The translations under genes were made by a program, and so were the position numbers. 64,000 nucleotides of DNA from CAZZKJ01 sp964654695 (GTDB taxonomy: Bacteria > Krumholzibacteriota > Krumholzibacteriia > WVZY01), in assembly GCA_964654695.1 (NCBI GenBank), contig CAZZKJ010000001.1:62001-126000 (forward strand), written 5' to 3'. Shown here piece after piece: positions 42,562 to 51,853 of this stretch. The notes under the pieces are model-generated. The model had not been told where the DNA came from, did not search any database, and saw nothing but the letters and a program-made list of their open reading frames with translations. Position 1 is the first letter of the stretch. Each line of letters opens with the position of its first letter.

Positions 42562-45500
42562 TGGAATATCCACACGGCAGATCATTTATTTCGAGCGGCT
42601 CCCTTGGAGGAGGCGGTTTTAACCTTACGCATGCGCGAATAATGGAGCTATTTGCCATGCTGGCCATAGTCTTCTTCGCTCAAGCTCTGGCGGAGCTCGC
42701 GCTTGATACAAATGTTCTTTTGAGCATATTCCTGGCGGCTTCTTTTTTACAGTATTATAACGAAATCTTTTGGAGGCGTGTCGGCAGGCGTTATTCATGG
42801 CCGCCGCTGCGAACGGATAAAATTACCGTCCTGAATTCATGTTATGTGGATCTTCTGGCCGTAATGACGCTGGTTTATTTCAGCGGAAGCGTGCAGAGTC
42901 CATTTCTGTTTCTTCTGAGCGCTTCTCTGTTCTTCGCCCTGAATCTGATGAATTTGAGGACCGCGGTGCTGTATTTCCTTGTTCCCGCCATGGGTATGAT
43001 CGCGGCGCTGGGCTATCTTGAGCTGATTCAAATCATTCCGCATTATAACTGTTATTCCTTCCTGGATGATATTTACCTCAATCCGCATTACTACATCGGG
43101 GCGCTGCTCGTATTGGGTGCTTTTTTGAGCCTGGTTCTTTATATATCCAACTTGTTTCAAGTAAGGATCAGGAGTTTGCTGTTCAAGCTGTGCTCGCTGC
43201 CTGCCGACGCGGATGGACGCGTGGTTGAGCTGACGCGGCTTTTTGATATAAGTATAGGTATCAATTCCGTTATTTCCCTCGATACTCTCTTAAAAATAGT
43301 CGCAAAGGAAGCTACGCTTCTTTTGTCGCAACCGTGGGCGAGCATAGTTCTTTTCAACAGCAGGCATGAGATATCGGATTCTGCCTTCGTGGGTGTGAAC
43401 CAGGACGATCAACTAAAGTTGGGAAGGAAAATCAGGCACGAAGGACTCTCTGAATGGATTTTCAATAATAAAACAAATATTGTAATTGAAGATGTTCTCA
43501 AAGACAGGCGGACGCGTAAAAGCCATTTTCTCAACAACAGCAAAATCAGATCGTTAATTGGATATCCCCTATTGAGCGGGGACCAGGTGATGGGTGTGAT
43601 TTATACTGGTGATTTTGTCGCAAAGAAGTTCAAAAAGAAACAGGTTCGGCTTCTAGCAATTCTCAGCAACCAGTTGACGATCGCTATAGAAAAAAGCCGC
43701 CTCTATGACTCGCTCGAGAGAAAGATAAGCAGCTACAAGAAAACCATCAAAAGCCTTGAAAAAGCCAACTATCTAAAATCGGATTTTGTTTCGCACGTTT
43801 CTCATGAATTGAAAACCCCGCTGACTTCCATGAAGGCGTATGTTGAGACGCTTTATACGAATATAGACGATCCCGCCTTTCACCAGAAAAAACAGTTTCT
43901 TGAAATACTAATGAAGGAGACGGATAGGCTGATAAGAATAGTAAAAGATATCCTTGATGTTTCAAAAATCGAATTCGGTGAAAGACCTATTAATAAGAAG
44001 AGTTTTAATATCGAAAATGTGATCCGTGAAGTTGTATCAATAATGCAGCCGGGCTTGAATGAAAAGAAAATGAAGCTGGTAATGATGATACCGGACGGGG
44101 TTCCCAACGTGGAGGCAGATCCCGACTTGATAAAGCAGGTTTTCATCAATCTGATAAATAACGCAATCAAATATTCACTTCAGGGTTCGACAATTACAAT
44201 AAATGTCGAGGAAGAGCCGGTGGAATTATCGATTAACGTCGAGGACGAAGGTATAGGGATTTCCGAGGAAGAGCTCGAACATATTTTTGAAAAGTATTTC
44301 CGGTCTGAATCCGGGGACACCGCCAGGTTCGAAGGCGCCGGGTTGGGATTGGCAATAGTAAAAAATATAGTCGAGCAGCACGGCGGTTCCATTCGCGCGC
44401 AGAGCAAGAAAGACAAAGGCAGCAAATTTACTTTTTCGATACCCAAAGAACACTGCGTAAATGATCTGCTTGGCTATATCTCAGAAATGATAAGTGCCAA
44501 GGAAGAACTGCATGAAATGCTGGAATTGATTGCAAAAATGATCGCTGATCTTTTGTCCGCGAAGATCGTATCCCTGATGCTTTTAGATCAAAACAGGGCT
44601 GAATTGTTCATAAAAATATCCTACGGTTTGGAGGATTGGGTGGTCGAGCAGGCGCGTTTGAAGTTGGGAGAAGGAATAGCCGGCAAAGTGGCCGAGAGCG
44701 GCGCTCCGCTGTTGATAGATAATATCGAACAAAACGAGATCTACACATGCATCAATAATCCGCAGTATGAAACCATGTCGCTTTTGAGCGTTCCTCTATA
44801 TGTAAATAACGTGGTTGTAGGCGTAATCAATGTCAATAATAAGATTTCAGGCAAGGCCTTCAACCAGGATGATATGAATCTGCTTATTTCTTTCGGCGAG
44901 CGGATTTCACGCGCCTTAGAGCGTGTCAGAAAAGCAACCGACACGAATGAATTTTTGGAAGATACGGTAGAAGGATTCCGTAAAATGCTGGAAAGCCAGG
45001 AAAAAAGCAAATCCTTGGAAATAATCGTCAACCTGACCGTTAAATTGTGCAGGCGACTGGGGCTGGACGAAAAAAAGGTCAAAGTCATCCAGTATGTCGC
45101 CAGCGTTCATGATATTGGGATGACAAAGGTAAGCGACGAGATATTAAACAAAGCTCTCAACCTTACGTCCCAAGAAAAGGAAGAAATTTATAAGCACCCT
45201 GAAATGGGTACGGAGATCATGAGACCGCTCGAGTTCGTCGAATTGGCAAGCAACATAATTTTATACCATCATGAGCAAGTAGACGGCAATGGATACCCGA
45301 TGGGATTGAGAGGTGACGAAATTCCCATAGGATCGAGAATCCTCGCCGTGATAGACGCTTACGAATCGATGATTAGCGATAAGCCTTATCGAAATAAAAT
45401 GAGCGTAGAAGATGCGGTCAAGGAACTCATTGATAATTCAGGAACGCAGTTTGACCGGGAAGTAGTCGAAGCATTTATTGACGTGCTGAAAAACGAGGGA

Positions 45501-45572
45501 CAGCTGTCTATCACTCAGAGCCGCCGCTCGAAAAAGAAACTGAAAAGCAAGATCGCCACCACGTCTTTTTAG
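42561..45572 (+). CDS. Hybrid membrane histidine kinase with C-terminal GAF and intact HD-GYP domain
   Basis: Domains in order: five or six membrane helices (about residues 25-205), GAF (about 230-370), HisKA with His415 in HVSHELKTPLTSMKAY, HATPase (N box about 530, G boxes about 560 and 600), GAF (about 640-790), and HD-GYP (about 830-990). The HD-GYP has the HD diad His850-Asp851 in VHDIGM, His903-His904 and DGNGYP. HD-GYP domains cleave c-di-GMP. Joining a kinase and a phosphodiesterase in one chain, with no receiver between them, is unusual. A near-copy follows 6 bases downstream. The membrane region ties it to the inner membrane. Confidence 0.9.
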   Translation: MEYPHGRSFISSGSLGGGGFNLTHARIMELFAMLAIVFFAQALAELALDTNVLLSIFLAASFLQYYNEIFWRRVGRRYSWPPLRTDKITVLNSCYVDLLAVMTLVYFSGSVQSPFLFLLSASLFFALNLMNLRTAVLYFLVPAMGMIAALGYLELIQIIPHYNCYSFLDDIYLNPHYYIGALLVLGAFLSLVLYISNLFQVRIRSLLFKLCSLPADADGRVVELTRLFDISIGINSVISLDTLLKIVAKEATLLLSQPWASIVLFNSRHEISDSAFVGVNQDDQLKLGRKIRHEGLSEWIFNNKTNIVIEDVLKDRRTRKSHFLNNSKIRSLIGYPLLSGDQVMGVIYTGDFVAKKFKKKQVRLLAILSNQLTIAIEKSRLYDSLERKISSYKKTIKSLEKANYLKSDFVSHVSHELKTPLTSMKAYVETLYTNIDDPAFHQKKQFLEILMKETDRLIRIVKDILDVSKIEFGERPINKKSFNIENVIREVVSIMQPGLNEKKMKLVMMIPDGVPNVEADPDLIKQVFINLINNAIKYSLQGSTITINVEEEPVELSINVEDEGIGISEEELEHIFEKYFRSESGDTARFEGAGLGLAIVKNIVEQHGGSIRAQSKKDKGSKFTFSIPKEHCVNDLLGYISEMISAKEELHEMLELIAKMIADLLSAKIVSLMLLDQNRAELFIKISYGLEDWVVEQARLKLGEGIAGKVAESGAPLLIDNIEQNEIYTCINNPQYETMSLLSVPLYVNNVVVGVINVNNKISGKAFNQDDMNLLISFGERISRALERVRKATDTNEFLEDTVEGFRKMLESQEKSKSLEIIVNLTVKLCRRLGLDEKKVKVIQYVASVHDIGMTKVSDEILNKALNLTSQEKEEIYKHPEMGTEIMRPLEFVELASNIILYHHEQVDGNGYPMGLRGDEIPIGSRILAVIDAYESMISDKPYRNKMSVEDAVKELIDNSGTQFDREVVEAFIDVLKNEGQLSITQSRRSKKKLKSKIATTSF

Positions 45573-45578
45573 AATTGA

Positions 45579-48500
45579 ATGACCGGAAATAACGCCATGA
45601 GCCTTATAGAACGAATATATTCAACGGGAACGCTTAATGCGGATTACTTCGTACTTCTGAGCGTTTTTACCCTGCTGTGGTTTATTGGGGCGCGCTTGGA
45701 CCGGAGTTCGGGCTCCGGAAAGGAACTGCAGGCCGCTTTTGCCAGCGTATCAGCCCTGTATATAAGCAGGATGCTGGGAGTAATGCTGCGAACGGGCAGG
45801 CTCGAAGAAGGAGGCATATGGACGGTTGCGGCGCTTATTCTGAACACGGCGGGATTATTTTTTACAGCGCTCTTCTCCCTGAAAGTTTTGAACGAGACCA
45901 GAGCCGGCGAGCACGATGCTGCCGGAGATCAATCCGAAGGATCTAGTTGCAACGGAAGCTACCTGCTTCGACACTCTCTCTATGCGGCCGGTGCCGGATT
46001 GTTGTCCGCTTATACGCTAGCGGCTGTGGGAACATTGTCTTTAACAATTTCGCAAATCGCCGGTTTCGGCTGTCTTGCGGCGGCGCTGCGGATCTTTTCT
46101 GTATGGATTCCCAGGATTAAAAGATGTCGCATAAATATAAAAAAAGCCGTAATCGTATCCAGCCTGCTTCTGGGATGTTCCTGGATCGCGTTTCATGCTA
46201 TGTATGCGTTCCTTATTTACGCTCCGCTGGATCTACTGCTGTTTTCAAGGACGATCGACCTGCTGTTTGTTAGCTCGCTGATCATCGGTTTTCAAAGAGG
46301 AAGAGTTGAGGAAAAACTCAAATACAGGGACAAAGCGGCCACGAGCAGTGAAGAAGTAGAGAAATCAAAGGAAGAACTGCAAAGACTCCAGAATATAACA
46401 TCGCAGATCTTTGAAGACAACAGCGAGATGGTCAAAAAACTGAGGTCCCAAACAAGGCTCCTGATCAAGAAATCTGAGAATCTCGAGAAACTTCTGAGCA
46501 TGGGACAGGCCATCCAGAAAAAGCGAAATCTCAAAGAACTGCTGCAAATGATAGTGGAACTCGTCAGGGAAAACCTGGGCTTCAATACGGTAATCCTGCG
46601 GTTGTTGATTGAAAAATCCCAAAGCTTCGAGTCAAAAGCTTTTGTAGGTTTGAGTGAAGAGGTTAAGGACACGGTTTTAAATTACAGGATTCCGAAATCC
46701 GAATTCGAAAAGATAATCGAACCGCGTTTCAAAATAAGCAGAAGCTATTTTATAAAAAACAGTTCCCCCTGGTACGGAGAAGATATTGAGCAAAAAGAAA
46801 AATACCTGGTCAATGATACCTGGCGGGAAGTCGACATGCTGATTGTTCCCATGATCGGAGAGGACAACAAGCTAATCGGCTATCTCTCTGTTGAAGATCC
46901 TCGCGATGTCGAAGTGCCCGTGGCCGATGTTATAGAGAATCTTGAAAATATTGCGGGACTGGCGGTTATTGCGATTAAAAATGCTAATCTTTTCAAGGAG
47001 ATGGAAGAAAAAAACGAGAAACTCAGAGTATACACGGAGAAGCTTAAAAGCCTCAACAAGATGAAATCAGATTTTGTCGCCACCGTGTCGCACGAATTCA
47101 AAACGCCGCTTACGTCTATAAAAGCATACTGCGAGACACTTATAAATAATTCGGAGAATATGGATCGGAAGATATTCAAAGAATTCCTGATGATTATTAA
47201 TGAAGAGAGCGACCGTCTGATGACTTTGATCGAGGACATTTTGAGCTTCTCGCAGATGGAATCGGGGGCAATCAAGTTTGAAAGAGCTTCATGTAATCTG
47301 AACGAACTGGTAAATACCGTCAGTAAAGAACAAAAAGTGAACTTTGAGACGAAAAACATTGCATTGCAAATCGATCTTCCGGAAAAAGATGTGAAAATCC
47401 GAGCCGATCGGGATCTCATAAAGCAGCTGTTGGTTAACCTGATTAATAACGCTGCCAAATTTACCCGAGACGGAGGCAGAGTCTTCATTTATTTGGAGGA
47501 CGAGATGGTTTCGGCCCGAATTATCGTTGAGGATAATGGTATTGGTGTGCCTGAAAATCAAATGGAAAGAATTTTCGATCATTTCCACCAGGCCGACAAT
47601 TCCAGTACAAGGCGGCATAGCGGATCCGGGTTAGGACTCGCGCTCTGCAAGAACATAGTAGAATGGCATGATGGAAGGATCTGGGTTGAAAACGTCGATG
47701 GAGGGGGGGCAAGGTTCGTGGCCGTTATTCCAAAGAAACAAGCCGTCGTGAGGAGAAGGGATAACTCTCAAAGGGGACCCATGCGCAGATTGGAAATCGA
47801 GAGATATCTCGAACTGTTGATAGAGATGGTAGCTGAACTGCTCATGGTGAAAAGAGCTTCACTGATGCTTTTTGACTTATCCAGGACTGAATTAAAAATC
47901 GAAAGTGCAATAGGTATAGACGAGGATATTGTTGAAAACGTGCGCGTCAAAATTGGCGATTCCATATCCGGCAAGGTGGTTGAAGAAGGCGAGACCTACC
48001 TGGTGGAAGATATAGAGAATGACCCCAGAACGGGGAGAGTCAATAATGAATTCGTATACGAATCCAAATCTTTCCTGAGTGTGCCGATAAAAATTAACGG
48101 TGAAATAATCGGCGTGGTTAACGCAGCGAACCCAATTAAGAAGGAACATTTCACGCAGGAAGACAAAAACCTGTTGGAATTATTCGTTGAAAGAATCTCT
48201 CATGCAATTCAAAAACTCGAAGAATTCAATAATGTTTCAGAAGATTTCGAAAAAATAAGAATCACCTTGAAATCCATCCTGGATACAAAACGTTACATTG
48301 ATGTTCAAAACGAATTCGATTTGTCCGAGTTGGTTGTCAAAACAGCGGAAAAATTAGGTCTAGGTGAAGAAGAACAGGCAACGCTCCGGTACGCTCTCAA
48401 TATCTATGATGTCGGCCTGACGGAGATTGGATGCCACATTATCAAGAATCCGAGCGAACTAACGAATGAAGACAGGAGCAAAATTGAAAACCACACCATT

Positions 48501-48884
48501 GCCGGCATTGAACTGCTGCAAGCCATCGAAGCGATGCCTAAAATCAAGGATATAGTTCTCTATCACCACGAGAACTTCGATGGATCGGGCTACCCGGGAA
48601 GGTTATCAGGCAAGACCATTCCGGTCGGCGCCAGGATTATTCGCGTTGCCGATTCTTTTCGGGCATTGATATCGCAAAGGCCATACCAGAAGCGCTTTAG
48701 CGCAAACGAGGCCGTTGAAGTATTAAAACACCGAAAGGGAACATTTTTTGATCCTGAAGTCGTAGAAGCCTTTATCGAAGCTGTTAACGACGGCGGACGG
48801 ACGGCTAAGTTTCCAGGATCGAAACAGAAAATCAATAATTTATCAGGGAACAAAATCGAGATGTTGAAGCTCAAGGAGGAATGA
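45579..48884 (+). CDS. Paralogous hybrid membrane kinase with a degenerate HD-GYP domain
   Basis: It has the same plan as its upstream neighbour. About seven membrane helices (residues 10-230) are followed by a coiled coil (about 240-310), GAF (about 315-470), HisKA with His505 in VSHEFKTPLTSIKAY, and HATPase with HSGSGLGLALCKNI. A second GAF (about 740-885) and an HD-GYP-like domain (about 925-1080) complete it. The HD diad reads Tyr943-Asp944 (IYDVGL) where the histidine metal ligand should be, while His996-His997 and DGSGYP are kept. Phosphodiesterase activity is therefore doubtful, and a c-di-GMP-binding or allosteric role is possible. The start could also be ATG 45597. It overlaps functionally with the lone receiver 1 base downstream. 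Confidence 0.9.
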   Translation: MTGNNAMSLIERIYSTGTLNADYFVLLSVFTLLWFIGARLDRSSGSGKELQAAFASVSALYISRMLGVMLRTGRLEEGGIWTVAALILNTAGLFFTALFSLKVLNETRAGEHDAAGDQSEGSSCNGSYLLRHSLYAAGAGLLSAYTLAAVGTLSLTISQIAGFGCLAAALRIFSVWIPRIKRCRINIKKAVIVSSLLLGCSWIAFHAMYAFLIYAPLDLLLFSRTIDLLFVSSLIIGFQRGRVEEKLKYRDKAATSSEEVEKSKEELQRLQNITSQIFEDNSEMVKKLRSQTRLLIKKSENLEKLLSMGQAIQKKRNLKELLQMIVELVRENLGFNTVILRLLIEKSQSFESKAFVGLSEEVKDTVLNYRIPKSEFEKIIEPRFKISRSYFIKNSSPWYGEDIEQKEKYLVNDTWREVDMLIVPMIGEDNKLIGYLSVEDPRDVEVPVADVIENLENIAGLAVIAIKNANLFKEMEEKNEKLRVYTEKLKSLNKMKSDFVATVSHEFKTPLTSIKAYCETLINNSENMDRKIFKEFLMIINEESDRLMTLIEDILSFSQMESGAIKFERASCNLNELVNTVSKEQKVNFETKNIALQIDLPEKDVKIRADRDLIKQLLVNLINNAAKFTRDGGRVFIYLEDEMVSARIIVEDNGIGVPENQMERIFDHFHQADNSSTRRHSGSGLGLALCKNIVEWHDGRIWVENVDGGGARFVAVIPKKQAVVRRRDNSQRGPMRRLEIERYLELLIEMVAELLMVKRASLMLFDLSRTELKIESAIGIDEDIVENVRVKIGDSISGKVVEEGETYLVEDIENDPRTGRVNNEFVYESKSFLSVPIKINGEIIGVVNAANPIKKEHFTQEDKNLLELFVERISHAIQKLEEFNNVSEDFEKIRITLKSILDTKRYIDVQNEFDLSELVVKTAEKLGLGEEEQATLRYALNIYDVGLTEIGCHIIKNPSELTNEDRSKIENHTIAGIELLQAIEAMPKIKDIVLYHHENFDGSGYPGRLSGKTIPVGARIIRVADSFRALISQRPYQKRFSANEAVEVLKHRKGTFFDPEVVEAFIEAVNDGGRTAKFPGSKQKINNLSGNKIEMLKLKEE

Positions 48885-48885
48885 T

Positions 48886-49263
48886 ATGCATAAGGGAAAG
48901 ATCCTGGTCGTGGATGATGAAGTCTATATACTTCATATCCTCGATTTCAGCCTTGGAGCGGAAGGATTCGAGGTAATCACCGCAAATAACGGCGAACTTG
49001 CAATCGAGAAGGCCAAACAGGAAAAACCGGATCTGATAGTGTTGGACATAATGATGCCGGTGTTGGATGGATACGAAACATGCAGACGGCTTAAGAGGCT
49101 TTCAGAAACGAAAGAGATTCCGGTTGTGCTGCTGACGGCAAAAGGCCGCGATGTGGACAAGAGATTGGGGTTCGAAGTGGGCGCCATAGATTATATTGTG
49201 AAACCGTTCAGTCCGAACAGTTTAATCGGCAGAATTCAGGACATTTTAGGATGCAGGAAGTAA
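48886..49263 (+). CDS. Stand-alone CheY-like response regulator
   Basis: A 125-residue single-domain receiver: acidic pocket DDE (residues 10-12), phospho-acceptor Asp54 in VLDIMMP, Thr in LLTAKG and Lys in VKPFSP. There is no output domain, so it would act by protein contact or as a relay intermediate. Its ATG is one base after the stop of the hybrid kinase, with AAGGAGG upstream, making it the last gene of the operon. The receiver of the first gene in the operon is its closest relative in view. Confidence 0.94.
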   Translation: MHKGKILVVDDEVYILHILDFSLGAEGFEVITANNGELAIEKAKQEKPDLIVLDIMMPVLDGYETCRRLKRLSETKEIPVVLLTAKGRDVDKRLGFEVGAIDYIVKPFSPNSLIGRIQDILGCRK

Positions 49264-49309
49264 ATGGCGGCTGAAACCGTTTGCTTCAAATTTTCGGCAA
49301 GCGATGGGC

Positions 49310-49338
49310 TTGCCTGCCGGCATCCGGCGGTTTATAAT
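49310..49338 (+). promoter_or_regulatory. Sigma-70-type promoter for priA
   Basis: TTGCCT at 49310-49315 and TATAAT at 49333-49338 have 17-base spacing. The spacer holds a GCCGG/CCGGC inverted repeat, and a GGCAAGC/GCTTGCC hairpin overlaps the -35. Transcription would begin at about 49345, at the ATG of priA itself. Confidence 0.65.
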
Positions 49339-49345
49339 CTCCCCG

Positions 49346-51577
49346 ATGAGCGCAATTCAATCCTTCCATACTAAGCCGAAGCTTTTATACGCCCAGGTGG
49401 CGCTGCCGGTTCCTGTTAATAACCTGTTTACCTACTCCATTCCTCATGAGTTGATATCCCTCATTTTCGCGGGCTGCAGGGTCGAAGTACCCTTTGGCCG
49501 GAGGATTCTGACTGGGATGGTCGCGGAAGTCTCCAACAAGACCTCGGTCAAAGGAATAAAAGCAATCCGCCGTATTGTTGACCCGGCATTATCCGGGAAT
49601 TTAATGAAGCTCTCTGAATGGATGGCGGGTTATTACGGATGTTCTCTCGGTGAAGCGGCACAGGCCGTTCTTCCGGCGGGTATGAAAAAGTTGTCCTCTC
49701 CCGCCCGTCTCTCCGGCCGGGTGGAAGCTGTTATAAATAGAAATCCCGGCGGTATAGAAATGCAGTTGAAGAAAACTCCCCGGCAGCTCGGTCTTTTTCA
49801 TGCGCTGGTCGCAGCGGGGGGAGCCGCGGATCTCGAAGATGTACTTGACAACTGGGGTTTTTCGAGAAATATCTTGAAAGAGCTTATATCCAAGGGATTT
49901 GCCGCCATGAAACCCCGTCTTTCGAAATCCGCCCTGGATGCAATCGATGCCGAAAACATAAAGCTCAATCCCGACCAGGAAAAATGTGTCAATGAAATCA
50001 TTTCCGCACTGGACGGCGGAGGATTCGCCTCCTTTTTGCTGCACGGCATCACGGGCAGCGGAAAAACCGAAATATACATAAGAGCCGCCGAACATGTTTT
50101 ATCACGCGGCGGCGGATGCATAATTATGGTTCCGGAAATAGGGCTCCTTCCCCAAGCCGTTGCCAGGTATAAAAAAGTCTTCGGGGTTTTTTTAGAGGTT
50201 ATTCACAGCCGATTGAGCAGGGCAAAAAGATATGAGATTTGGAAAAAAGCGGAATCGGGCGAATGCAGACTCGTTCTGGGTCCACGCTCTGCTGTTTTCA
50301 GCCCCGTCAATAATTTAAGTCTTATCATCGTGGATGAGGAGCAGGACGGCTCTTACAAGCAAAATGACAAACCCAGGTACCACGCCCGCAGTGTTGCGAT
50401 GATGCGCGGGAAATTCGAAGATCTGGCCGTAGTTCTTGGCTCTGCGACTCCGTCGGCCGAAAGCTTCCATAACGCATCTCGGGGCAGGTATTCCCTCTTG
50501 TCATTGCCAAAACGCGTCGGCGGCGCCTCCTTGCCCGTACTGCGTGTCGTCGATATGCGCAGCGAAGACAGGGAGAACGGTTTTTTTTCACGCCTCCTTC
50601 TTGACAAGCTCGACCGGTGCATTAGCGGTGGGGGGCAGTGCATTCTTTTTTATAATAAACGCGGACACGCACGCTTCATGCGGTGCAATTCCTGTGGTTG
50701 GACGGCACGGTGCGAAAACTGCGATATTTCGCTTGTATATCATAGAGTGGGAAGAAGTTTGAGATGCCATTACTGCGGCGCTGCGCGCGCTGCTCCGGCG
50801 CAGTGTCCGGAGTGCCGCGGGGCGGATATATTTTTTGCAGGCACTGGCACACAGCGTGTTGAAATCGATCTTGCCGGTCTCTTTCCGGGAGCAGGCATGC
50901 TTCGGATGGATGCGGATACGACATCGGGAAGAGAAGGGCACCAAAGGATCCTCGAGAAATTCGGCACAGGCAACTATCCAATTCTCCTTGGGACCCAAAT
51001 GGTCACCAAGGGCCACCATTTCCCCGGGGTCGGTTTGGTAGGGGTTCTGTCGGCCGAGGAGGAATTGAATTTTCCCGATTTTCGATCTGCCGAAAGGGCA
51101 TTTCAACAGCTCATGCAGGTATCCGGCCGGGCCGGTCGGTCGGGGCGCAGAGGGGAAGTCATCATACAGACATATATTCCGGAGCATAATGTTTTCAATT
51201 ATCTCATAAGGCATGATTTCACCGGCTTCATGCGCGAGGAGCTTTTGGTGAGAAAAAAACTCGGATATCCGCCCTACACCCGTCTTATATCTGCGATCTG
51301 CTCCGGGACAGATCGTCGGGTGCTTCAGGAGACAGCGGCCAAATGGGCCGGCGAGCTCCGAGGGACAATGGATAAAAGCGTGAATATACTGGGTCCGGTT
51401 CCTCCCCTTATAGAGCGGCTCAAAGGGCGTTACCGCCAGCAGGTTCTTCTCAAGGGACGGCTTACGGGTGGTGCCAAGCAGGAAGCTCAGAATATTCTAC
51501 AAGTGGTAAAGACCAGGATTAAAGGAGGAGGGCAAATCGAGCTCAGGTGGGATGTTGATCCCGAATCGTTTTCCTGA
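49346..51577 (+). CDS. priA: Primosomal replication-restart helicase PriA
   Basis: Reloads the replisome at stalled forks. The N-terminal DNA-binding domain (LPVPVNNLFTYSIP, CRVEVPFGRR) is followed by a helicase core. Motif I is GITGSGKTEIY, motif II is DEEQ (Q replaces the usual H) and motif III is LGSATPS. A zinc-binding insert with eight cysteines (from MRCNSCGW to CPECRG) follows, then motifs V-VI (GTQMVTKGHHFPGV, QVSGRAGRSGRRGEV). ATG 49346 is preferred over an upstream ATG at 49304 because the promoter would lie inside the longer frame. The length of about 743 residues is normal. Confidence 0.95.
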   Translation: MSAIQSFHTKPKLLYAQVALPVPVNNLFTYSIPHELISLIFAGCRVEVPFGRRILTGMVAEVSNKTSVKGIKAIRRIVDPALSGNLMKLSEWMAGYYGCSLGEAAQAVLPAGMKKLSSPARLSGRVEAVINRNPGGIEMQLKKTPRQLGLFHALVAAGGAADLEDVLDNWGFSRNILKELISKGFAAMKPRLSKSALDAIDAENIKLNPDQEKCVNEIISALDGGGFASFLLHGITGSGKTEIYIRAAEHVLSRGGGCIIMVPEIGLLPQAVARYKKVFGVFLEVIHSRLSRAKRYEIWKKAESGECRLVLGPRSAVFSPVNNLSLIIVDEEQDGSYKQNDKPRYHARSVAMMRGKFEDLAVVLGSATPSAESFHNASRGRYSLLSLPKRVGGASLPVLRVVDMRSEDRENGFFSRLLLDKLDRCISGGGQCILFYNKRGHARFMRCNSCGWTARCENCDISLVYHRVGRSLRCHYCGAARAAPAQCPECRGADIFFAGTGTQRVEIDLAGLFPGAGMLRMDADTTSGREGHQRILEKFGTGNYPILLGTQMVTKGHHFPGVGLVGVLSAEEELNFPDFRSAERAFQQLMQVSGRAGRSGRRGEVIIQTYIPEHNVFNYLIRHDFTGFMREELLVRKKLGYPPYTRLISAICSGTDRRVLQETAAKWAGELRGTMDKSVNILGPVPPLIERLKGRYRQQVLLKGRLTGGAKQEAQNILQVVKTRIKGGGQIELRWDVDPESFS

Positions 51578-51593
51578 TCCCTCATAAAATGGC

Positions 51594-51622
51594 TTGACAC
51601 GATCCGCAAAAGAGCTTATATA
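51594..51622 (+). promoter_or_regulatory. Strong sigma-70-type promoter for the TPR lipoprotein
   Basis: TTGACA at 51594-51599 and TATATA at 51617-51622 have 17-base spacing. The first 11 bases around the -35 (GGCTTGACACG) are identical to those of the promoter at 27854. The leader to the next gene is about 225 bases and shows no convincing coding frame. Confidence 0.75.
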
Positions 51623-51853
51623 CCCTTTTGGAAACACCCTCGCAGCTCTATTTCACAAACCCACTCTGGTGACTTTTGATAAACCATCGATCTCATACAA
51701 GCTGTCTTCCTTGAGATTGCGGATTTTGCGGGAACTTCCCGGAAGAACTTGGGTGAGCCGAAACATTCTTTTTTGGAATTTAGCGTTCGATGTGGTTATT
51801 AAAAAACTGTTGATGAATAAGAGGCTGAAGGCAGTTCAAAGGGAGGAAAATCA

